From the NCBI GenBank assembly GCA_047967505.1, contig CM106539.1: a stretch of 64,000 nt of DNA. One strand, 5' to 3'. The translations under genes and the position numbers were made by a program. A model generated the notes under the pieces. The model saw only the letters and a list, made by a program, of their open reading frames with translations. It did no database searches and had not been told where the DNA came from. The stretch is from Dipteris shenzhenensis. Lineage: Eukaryota; Polypodiophyta; Polypodiopsida; Gleicheniales. Below are positions 11,184 through 20,842 of this stretch, one piece after another. The first letter of the stretch is position 1. The number at the start of each line of letters is the position of its first letter.

Positions 11184-14100
11184 ATGGCATCTGATTCTCT
11201 TTCACAGATTGTCACTGAAAAGCTTGACAAGAACAACTTCCAGGCATGGAAGTTTAGAATGACGAATTTCTTGATGGGAAAAGGCTATTGGGAATTCATT
11301 ACAGGAAATGAAGAAGAACCTGTTCTTCCTAATGTTCCCAGTCAACAGGAAATGCAGGCATTCAAAGGATGGCATGAGAGAGCTAGGAAAGTTATGTATT
11401 GGCTGTCTATCAGTATTTTGGACTCCATGATTGTGCATATTCAGGATGCAAATACGCCAAAGGAGGCATGGGATACTTTGGCAAAAATGTATAGCACAAA
11501 TACGCAAGCCAGGAAAATGCAACTCAAACAAGAGTTGCACAATGTGCAAAGAGAAAATTTGAGCATAAATGAAGAAAATTACAGATGCACTTGCTTCCAT
11601 TGGGTTGCCAGTGGATGATGATGATTTGGTTTCTGTGACCTTGAATGGTCTAGGAAAGGATTATGCACAGTTTCAGACATCCATTGCTGTCCGTGAAAAA
11701 TTTCCTGATTTTGAGGAGCTGATTGCTCTTCTAATTTCTGAAGAGCAGAGAAATTGTGGTGCATCTTCTTCAGCAGGAACTTCAAAAGAAACTGTCTCTT
11801 CTACTCAAATGCTGGCAGAGGTAGAGGCAAAGGTAGAGGAGGCCGACCGTGGTAGAAATCAGAATATGCAGCAAACGCAAGAAAACCAGTCCTATGTAGG
11901 AGGACATAGTAACTCTAGAGGCAGGGGGAGCCAAAGAGGCCGTGGTGGATGGTAGAGAAGCCAAAATGCAAACAGCAATGTTGAATGCTACTATTGTGGC
12001 AAAATGGGTCATATGGCTAAGGACTGCTATAAAAAGCAGAATGACATTATGAATGGAAAATTGCAGCAAGGCAATTATGCATCTTCTAGCAGGCAGGGTG
12101 ATGACAGAAATGAGCATCTATTTATGGTGCAGCATATGACCAATTCTGTGACAAGTGCAAAAGAACAAAATGATGTGTGGTATGTTGACTCAGGTGCGTC
12201 AAACCACATGACAGGTCATGCAGAATGGATGCAAGATGGAAGGAAAATGGAAAAGCCAGGATTTGTGGAGACTGGTGATGATACTGCACATCCTATTGTG
12301 CAGATTGGCAAAATTCCTTTGTCTATGCAGGATGGGAAAAAGAAATACTTGTCTGATGTATTTCATGTCCCGAACATCACCAAGAACCTGGTTTCTGTTG
12401 GTTAGATGGTTGAGCAGGGCTTGCAGGTTAGATTTAATCCTCATGGATGCTTTGTTGAGGATATGAAAAATAATGGTCGCTTGATAGCAAAAGGAAAGAA
12501 GAAGGGTAGGATGTTCATGTTGGATGCAGACATGCTTGAATTGAGTGCAGCAATGTTTGCACATGGGACCGGTGTAGTTGCAGATATTGATATCTGGCAC
12601 AAACGCATTGGTCATGTTAATATACAGTGACTTAAATCAATGCAAGCCCAAAATATTGTTGCAGGATTGCCAAAATTCAAGGTTGCAGAAATGCACAAGA
12701 TTTGTGAAGCCTGTCAATTTGGGAAACAGGCAAGGAAACCTTTTCCTAGGCATGTTCAAGAGAGTAAAAAGCCATTGGAATTAATCCACTCTGATGTGTG
12801 GACTACAAAAGCTGCATCTATTGGAGGCTGTCACTATTTTGTCACATTTATTGATGACTTCAGCAAAAAACTGTGGGTGTATTTTATGAAAAAGAAAAGT
12901 GAAGTGTTTGGGCACTTCAAAGCTTTCAAAGCTATGGTTGAAAAAGAAACAGGCCTGCAAATAAAATGCCTAAGGTCAGATGGAGGGGGAGAGTACCTCT
13001 CAAATGAGTTTGCAAGGTTCTTGCAGGAGCATGGTATAAAGCAACAATATTCATGCAGTCATACCCCACAGCAAAATGGAATTGCAGAAAGAAAAAACAG
13101 GCATATTGGAGAGGTATCTCGGGCTATGCTAAATGAAAAAAATCTACCAGATTATTATTGGGCTGAAGCAGTTGCTACAGCAGTCTATATAATGAACAGG
13201 ACTCCCACTGCAGCAATACATGGCCTGACGCCAGAGGAGATGTATACTGGTAGGAAACCAGATATTTCTCATTTGAAGATTTTTGGTTGCATTGCTTATG
13301 TCCATGTGCCAGATGAGTTGAGGTCCAAGTTGGATCCAAAAGCTGAGAAGTGCGTCTTTATTGGTTATTCTCTGTAGCAGAAAGGGTATAGATGCTATAA
13401 CCCTTCTATACGTAAGTTCACAGTGAGCAAAGATGTTGTTTTTGATGAGATGAGCAGCTGGTATAAACCAGTAAATGTGATGATTGATGTAGATGCACAA
13501 AATGGTAATGCTGCACAGAATGCACAGCAGCAATCACAAAATATCAGTGGACCTGGAGTGTCCTCTACCAGTGGTTCACATACTTCGCCATGGACAGGCA
13601 GATTGAGATCAGGAGAATCCCCTCAAAGCGATGAAGATAGTGGTACGCAGGTATCACGAAAAGGAAAAGAGAAGGTAGATCAGCCCATGTTTGATGTGAA
13701 TGTAGGTCACTCTTATGTGGATGGTGAATCCAGTGGCTCAGAACAGAGCATTGATGATGAGTTGGGTATTCCTTCTGTTGTTACACCTGGAGTAAGGAGA
13801 TGTTTTGAGAGCACCTGGAAGTGAGCCTATTTTGCGCAGGTCTACCAGGGTTAGGTATCCTATGGATAGGCTGAAATATGATGGATTTACAGCCATTCAC
13901 TATGCCTATATGGTCAAAGTGATACAGGAACCAGAACCCACTTCTTTTGAGCAAGCCATGGGAAATGAAAAATGGGAGAAAGCCATGGATGAAGAAATGG
14001 ATGCCTTGGATGCTAATGCTACATGGAAATTGGTGCCTTTGCCTAAAGGCAAGAATGCAATTGGCTGTAAGTGGGTTTATAAGATCAAGCACAATGCAGA

Positions 14101-15451
14101 TGGTTCTATGAATAGATACAAGGCAAGATTAGTTGTCAAGGGGTATGCACAGACATATGGCATTGATTATGAAGAAACTTTCAGCCCGGTTGCAAGGATG
14201 GCAACCGTAAGAGCAGCCATTGCTATGGCTGCATCAAAGGGATGGTCTTTACATCAGATGGATGTAAAGAATGCCTTCTTGCATGGTGATTTGCAAGAAG
14301 AGGTCTTTATGGAGCAGCCAGCAGGTTATGTTCATGCTATTCATCCTGAGTTTGTTTGCAGGTTGAAGAAAGCCTTGTATGGCTTGAAGCAAGCACCTAG
14401 AGCATGGTCTGACAAGATAGGACAGTATCTTGTCACTATTGGCTTTCAGATCTCCAAGGCAGATTTCTCACTCTATGTGAGAAAAACAGAGAATGGGATT
14501 ATGATGCTGGTCATTTATGTTGATGATTTGATCATCACAGGTGATAGTGATGAAGATATCCTTCATATGAAAATGCTATTGAGGCAGAAGTTTGAGATGA
14601 AGGATTTGGGAGAGCTGCGTTATTTCTTGGGCATTGAGGTGATTAGATCACCAAGTGGGATACAGCTCTTGCAGAGGTAGTATGGATTGGACATGCTGTC
14701 CAAATATGGGATGACAGGCTGTAAGCCTATTTCAGTTCCTTTGGAGCAGAATGTGAAGCTGAGCACAGATGCAGGTGAGCTTCTGGAAGACCCTACTATG
14801 TACAGATGCATAGTAGGAAGTTTGATTTACATGACTATTACCAGGCCAGATTTGAGCTATGCTGCTGGGTTGGTAAGTCAGTTTATGCAGGCTCCAAGGA
14901 AACCACATTTGGATGCGGCTAGACGCATACTCAGGTATGTGAAGTCCACATTGCAGTATGGACTATTTTATGAGGCTAGGGTTCAGATACAGTTGCATGG
15001 ATACACTGATGCTGATTGGGCTGGTAGCATTTCAGATAGACGATCTACCAGTGGATATGTGTTCTCTTTTGGGAGTGCTGCAGTCACTTGGAGCAGCAAG
15101 AAACAACCTACAGTTGCCTTGTCGAGCACAGAGGCTGAGTACAGGGGTGCAACAATGGCTGCATGTGAGGTAGCTTGGTTGCATAAGCTACTCTATGATA
15201 TGCATCAGTCTACAGATGGGCCAGTTGTCATTTATTGTGACAACATGATTAGTATACATTTGGCAAAGAACCCAGTCTTTCATGCCAGAACAAAGCACAT
15301 TGAGGTGCATTATCACTATGTGCGAGAGAAGGTTTTACTAGGTCTCATTGATCTAGTTTATGTCAGCACAGAGGATCAGGTAGCTGACATCTTCACGAAA
15401 GCATTAGGTGCAGAGAAGCTGTGCAAGTTCAGAGACCTGCCTGGTGTGTAG
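11184..15451 (+). pseudogene. Copia copy 2 gag-pol, broken by nonsense and indels
   Basis: Full set of Copia domains: Gag from ATG 11184, CCHC knuckle near 11990, protease VDSGASNHM near 12190, integrase ([32 protein letters not shown]) at 12830-13110, reverse transcriptase YVDDLIITGDSD near 14520 and RNase H TDADWAGS near 15010. Six in-frame stops occur at 11953, 12403, 12628, 13375, 14678 and 15449. At each, a sibling copy in this window has CAG or CGA. Gag also has a 17-bp deletion near 11570 and smaller indels near 11795 and 11845. Not translatable as a polyprotein. Confidence 0.93.
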
Positions 15452-15477
15452 GAATTGGGATTGAGCTCGAGGGGGAG

Positions 15478-15829
15478 TGTTGAGATATCGAGCTCCACTC
15501 GCGATATGCCAGGGTGACTGTTGTGCATTTATGTCACCGACCTGTTAGCTGGAGATGCAGTGGGTACACCGCCCACGAATAATAGCTGGATGACAGCTAT
15601 CCTTATCTACTCTAGTTTGTGGCTCAGTTAGTATGCCACCTTAGTTAGTTGAGTTTGGTTTGAGACCCACATATAGGGTTCTTCTATTTCTTTGTACTAG
15701 AGTTCTTTTGGCTTTCACAACTAAGAAGAGGAAAACTATTTTCAGCCTCCACCTTTGTGTGTATTCCCCCATTGTGATTGTGAGAAAGCCTCAAGTGAGA
15801 CTCCTTCCCTCTCTCCCACAATCTTCACA
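15478..15829 (+). repeat. 3' LTR of Copia copy 2
   Basis: 352 bp, preceded by the polypurine tract CGAGGGGGAG and followed by the duplication GGGAG. Confidence 0.94.
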
Positions 15830-16167
15830 GGGAGGACGGGGCCATTTGCGCAGAGCGCAAACAGCTCAGCCCAGAGCCAAACGGAGCCCAGACTTGGGAT
15901 AGGCTAGCCAGCATCATGCGAACATATGCATCTCTGGCCTTCGAATAAGCATCACGGGAGAAAGGGCAACAATACGAAATTTGGGAATCAGTCTGAATTT
16001 CCATGCTTTCTTCTTTTTAGCAGAATTTCTCCCGTGCCTTCACTCTGTCATTTTTCAGATGGTTACACTCTGTCATTTTTCATTTAATCATTTCAAATAT
16101 GGTTTCACTATGTCATTTATTTGTTTTTCTTCTTGTGCAGGTGAGCTTATTGAAAGTTGTGCAACAA
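15830..16167. other. Probable promoter and 5' untranslated region of the ParB-methyltransferase-like gene
   Basis: Resumes the transposon spacer after the Copia insertion. It contains the fourth TTTGCGC palindrome (15845-15861) and pyrimidine-rich DNA. A splice acceptor candidate (CTTGTGCAG, ending 16140) just before the first coding exon suggests an upstream non-coding exon. Confidence 0.5.
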
Positions 16168-19100
16168 ATGCCTCCAGTAAGTTTGGTTTCTTTTTCTTTT
16201 TCTAGTTGCATTTCACCTTTGCATTTTTGCAAATCTTGTAATTGAGTTCTTCAAACGTGTAGAGAAAGAAACGTGATGTGTCTAGTCCTATCACAAGGAA
16301 AGGTGGCAAAAGGAAGAAGCAAGAGTCAGAGGTCAAGAATGAACTGAAGGAGCTTGAGCAAGTTGACATTGAAAATGAAATTGAGGATCCTGATCAGGAC
16401 AACAAGGATAAAACTATAGATGATCCATCCAACAAAGTAGGAGTTAAAGATGATGTGGAGGATATCATTCCAGAGTGTGTTGAGAGACCTTCAGGTGCAT
16501 ATATTTTAGAGCTTCTTACAGTAACTAAAGAAATTCCACCTCCTCGAATTCCCTTGTGTTGTTCTCTCATAAACCCAGTTGTGCGTCAAATTAGGAATGA
16601 TTTGACCATTTTGAAAAGAGAATTTGAAATAGAGGGATACATTCCGATAAAAGGATCTTTTATTCTATCTATCAAAATGCCTGATGGGTCTTCCAAGGAT
16701 GTTGATGATGTCACAAGAGAACGTTGGGACAAGAATTGGAGCTTAGTTAATGATGAGTTTGAATCAGAGATAATTGGCACACCATGGAGCTTTCTATCAA
16801 ACAAAATGTTCTTCGTGTGGGAAGGAAATCATCGTACGGCATCTTGGATGGAAAGCATAGAAGAGCTTTACACAAATATCAAGTCTAGACACATTAAAGT
16901 GCAAGCTCAAATTATTGAACCGGAAGCAAAGGATGAGCTTAAGCTTGTTGCTGCTCTGCAAAGATTTAACTTGTAAGCCTTGTTGTTTATGTTTACTATA
17001 TTGAGATGGTAAGTGCTTGTAAATGAAACCAATTTTGATCCATTTAAGTCAATGGTTGCAGGCTTAATGAAGATGCAATTGTTGTTACTAATCTCAAGGA
17101 TTATTTGTACCACACAAGCACACTCGTATCCTGTGATGCTCAATATTTTACTCAGGATTTTAGTGAGGAGGAGAAAAAAGCTATTGAGTTGGCAAGACAC
17201 AAAGAGGTTGGAAGTGGACAAAGGGTGTGGTATCCCCTCACCCAAACTATTCTTGGGAGGATGGTATTTGCTGTAAGTATTAGTTCTTTAGTTTATATAT
17301 TTTCTTTTTTTGTGACTTTGCTTTGTGTTCCAATAACATTATGATGAGATTATCTGTTTATGTTGAAAGGGGAAATGGAAATCAGATTTTGAGGCTCAAT
17401 GCAAGAAATTGCATTCTTCCATGCCAAAGGATGAGAGAGAGTCCAAGATTCATGAGATTAAAAAAACTGTGGGAGCAACATATCGAAGAAAAATTACACG
17501 GGTTAGTTTTCAATTTACCAAATTTTGTATTTATAGATCACAAATTTGAATTTCTAGTCCACAAAATTCTACGTTTTATATCTCAGATATTTGAATTTAT
17601 AGTTTGCAAATTTGAATTTATAGTTTCCAAATTCTAATTTTACAACTCATAAACCTTAATATATGGTTTGTTGTGTGTATCAAAGTCTCTTCTAAAACTT
17701 TACTATTTGGCAGATGCTTTCAATAGTCAATCCTTCCCATGGCAAGGAGTGGTTTAATATCCTTTGGAATTTACCATTTGAGGATACATCAATGAAGATC
17801 ACTTTGGAGAAGCTTTACCAAGTATCAATTGCAACCTGTTCCAAGGCAAAGCAACTATCTATTCTTTCTCTTCTTGGTGCAGATGACAATCTAAAGGAGA
17901 GTTATGGGATGCCTATGACTGACCATGGTTTCATACCTTGGCTTGCAAAAGAAGTATGGATGGACCATGTGTTGGCAGATGCTGGGCGATTGCTTGACCA
18001 AGTGATGAAATCATCAAGCATTGAGGGTGCAGCTACACTTCCAGACAGTCCTCCTATTCTGGAATACTTTGATGGCATTATAGTGAGACACAGGCCTTTT
18101 TTGTTTGAGCCTTTTGCTTCATTGATGACAGTTGCTGTTGTTCCATCCAAGCAAGTTGATCTTACAAATGCCAGCAGACGATTGGTTTACAGGTGCGTTT
18201 TGGCTTTCGTTTTCAATGGAAAGATATCTTTGTAATACCTTGCATTCTCTTATATTATCCTAAAAATCATTTAGGTATCTCCATTATCTGGCTGCAAATA
18301 AGAGTCTTAAGGTGGTACCATCCATTTGCAAGGCTTGGACTATGCTTGCACCTGCTACTTATTGCATGTACACCTCTCATATTTTTAGAGAGAATAAGCA
18401 TAAGGATGGTCATATATTGCTTACGGAGTGGGAAAGGAAGCACTACCCTTGGTGGATTGAGATGAAGGCTGGAACATGTATCGAGGAAGAGAAGGAAACT
18501 TATGATCGCCATTTAAAAGGTGAGTGCAAGTCAAACTTGGGTTCGTCGGGCAACATGGATGAGGCACAAAAGAAGAGGCTTGAAGAGGAGCAAAAAGCAA
18601 TAGTAGAAAAGCAAAATGCAAGTCATGTGACTCCAAATAACAAACGAGGTGGAAGACCTAAACCAACGGGCACTTCTAACACAGGTCTATTTTCTTATAA
18701 CTCTTTCTTTCATGTTTCAAAGTGATTAGAAGCTTCCTACAAATTTAATTTAGGATTCTTTGTTATTGTAGACAATGATCCACGAAAGGAGGAGTCTCTT
18801 CTTAGCAAGAAAGTGTGTAATACGGATATGGTTTATGTTCCTTTGTCCACTTTCTCATCATTTGCAACTCGTATCTCACAAGAAAACTACAAAGTTTGGG
18901 AGTATGATTATGTATCACTTGGAAAAGAAGTTAAGCAATACAAGTACGATGGGGCTTTTCAAATCATAAGAAATTTTTACCATGAACTTGGTGGCATGAA
19001 GAAGTCACGCAATGGAAAAAATGCTGCATGGAGTGTGGATTTTTGCTTGATTGACCTTCCTACAGGATCTATAGTGAGTGGAATCAAGGGTGGAATCCCT

Positions 19101-20154
19101 GGATGGAACATTCTAAATGAGGAGCATATCTCATGCTCACTTGCTATTGCTTCATCTGTGATGGATGATTATGGATGGACATTGGTGATGTGTTCACCTG
19201 TATCCACTTCATTCATTGAGCATTTGGCAAGACAAATGAGACTAGAGGTTTCTTGTAGGTGAGCAATATATCACAGTTGATAATGTCTGTTTATGTGAAT
19301 TGCATTCAGCTATTGGTATCATATAGTTAGTACATGTAGATGGATCATGGAGACGGGAGATTGCATTGATGTTGCGGATAATGTTGGCTTTGGTGTCAAG
19401 GTATGTCATTTGGCTATTTACATGATTGTCATGTTCTTGTTTGTTCGTATTTTAGCATTCTCCATTAACTTTTTCAATCTATGTTTTATGTAGATTACTG
19501 CCTTTCAAATCCTATTGTTCTCTAGGATTGGCAAGAAGGCACATCACTATCTTGATAGGGCAAATAAAGTTTCCCAATCCCTTAAGGTGTGCATGGACAA
19601 TTATTTCATCACTCATTACTTGCCTTCAAGTGTACGGTGCATAAAAGAGGGAAAGGGTGGACAGTGGCGTGGTGGGTTGGAGAAGAGTAGCTCCATGATG
19701 TTGATGTTCATGGAGTTGTTGTGTCCGATTGGAGGCTCTGTGCTTGAGCTTGGTGCAGGTACAACACCTAGGATGAAAGCAGCAATTCACTCAGGACGTC
19801 CATGCATGGCAGTGGACAATGACAAAGAGATTTGCACAGGATACTTTAGAAGGCATGCTTAGAGACAACTTCACAGAGACAGGGCCTTCAAGTGTGAATC
19901 AAGCAGTCCTCATGATAGATGATGAGGAGACAGACTATGACTTTGATGCACCTCTTGATTAGTGAGTAATTTATTTGATCTATGTGTATAATTTAAGCAT
20001 GGTTAGATACTGACTAATTGAGCTTAGTGTTCTGCCTTGCTATGCAAAAGATGTGGCTACCCAAATGGCAGGAGATAGCACATTCGATTATGAGTTGGTG
20101 GAGAGGCATCATGGACATCTAGACTACATAGATGACTTGGCTGATGAGGTCTAG
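16168..20154 (+). CDS. ParB-like domain plus beta-class DNA amino-methyltransferase-like protein, ten exons
   Basis: Coding exons as I read them: 16168-16176, 16263-16972, 17062-17272, 17370-17501, 17714-18192, 18275-18684, 18772-19258, 19340-19400, 19494-19961 and 20028-20154. All introns are GT/AG and phases match. The protein is about 1030 residues and begins MPPRKKRD, a basic nuclear-signal-like N-terminus. Residues about 90-230 look like a ParB/sulfiredoxin fold, with VWEGNHRTA at about 188-196. The C-terminal third matches the beta-class methyltransferase layout: a motif IV-like LIDLPTG at about 743-749 (family usually DPPY), then VLELGAGTTP at about 916-925 (SAM-binding motif I), then SGRPCMAVDND. 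ParB-methylase fusions are known in bacteria and phages; here the gene sits inside a plant transposon. Odd: one extra base near 19830-19840 shifts the last part of exon 9, giving a stop at 19860; without it the frame runs to 20154. DNA binding or modification is inferred; the altered motif IV may mean loss of activity. Confidence 0.72.
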
Positions 20155-20831
20155 AGAGCATGTCCTGGCTTTTTATGGATTGATGCAAAACTTAATTTCT
20201 CATGTTTTCATTATCATCTCATGTAGACCTGGTTTCTTATGGATGGATAGCCATTACCTTCTTATGCAAACATTAACTTCTTATGGATTGATAGATTATG
20301 GCTTTTGAATCATGTGATCTTAATGTTCTTTGACCTAATAATATGAACATGTCATAGTTGTTTTGGAAATGTATGGCAAGTTGTAATTTTTAGGTTTGAA
20401 TTTTTAGGTGAATTCATAGTTTACATCTTTGATTGTTAAAATATATATCCGTCCCTCTATTGAGTTTCGAAAGACTAAAAACAAATAATTGTTGGCAATC
20501 TCACAAGCTTGAGGGGAGGTATTAATAAGCATATCTACTTAAAAGTGAACAATGCCACTAGTCCTAATTTTGTTGGCATGTTGAGGCTTATAGAAAATAC
20601 AATGAATGTGCAAATATAATACACACAATTGCATCATGAGAGCATTCAAACCAAGGGTATATGTCTTTGGCTCTTTGTACCTTGGTACATGCATGCAGCT
20701 AATATGAGAGCTGTCGATTGAGGTTTTTTAAAAAAGATATTTCATAAAAAAACATTCATTCAAGTATAACTCCATTGAGTGTTGCTCGGATAATCCGCTC
20801 AAGGGTTTCCGCTCATAATATGTACGCACCC
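20155..20831. other. Right terminal region of the DNA transposon
   Basis: 3' untranslated and terminal DNA, AT-rich, ending in three GAGC-type motifs (on the complement) and the terminal CACCC. No coding sequence seen. Confidence 0.6.
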
Positions 20832-20842
20832 ATTGTTGCAGG
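20832..20842 (+). repeat. Right target-site duplication of the DNA transposon
   Basis: Second copy of ATTGTTGCAGG. It restores the integrase reading frame of Copia copy 1 immediately after the transposon terminus CACCC. Confidence 0.9.

Larger units (their letters stand above)
10329..15829 (+). mobile_element. Ty1/Copia retrotransposon, family A copy 2 (full length, nested)
   Basis: A 5501-bp element with two 352-bp LTRs flanked by the 5-bp duplication GGGAG (10324-10328 and 15830-15834). Order: LTR, primer-binding site TGGTATCAGAGCC, leader, gag, protease, integrase, reverse transcriptase, RNase H, polypurine tract, LTR, the standard Copia order. It sits in the central spacer of the DNA transposon, so it arrived after that element. 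I count about 7 differences between its LTRs by eye, about 2 percent, mostly transitions. Confidence 0.95.
1980..20831. mobile_element. 18.85 kb Mutator-like DNA transposon with SWIM transposase and ParB-methyltransferase-like gene
   Basis: The boundaries are set by the 11-bp target duplication and by comparison with empty sites in this window. The left end reads GGGACGAGC; the right end, read inward, GGGTGCG. The terminal inverted repeats are weak beyond GGG, but both ends carry a repeated GAGC motif at similar offsets: left at 6, 17, 31 and 40; right at 18, 32 and 45. Two genes diverge from the centre and run towards the termini: the SWIM transposase (minus) and the ParB/methyltransferase-like gene (plus). 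The central spacer holds palindrome arrays and a later Copia insertion of 5.5 kb, so the original element was about 13.3 kb. Assignment to the Mutator-like group rests on the SWIM finger, the transposase motifs and the duplication length, and is an inference. Confidence 0.82.
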
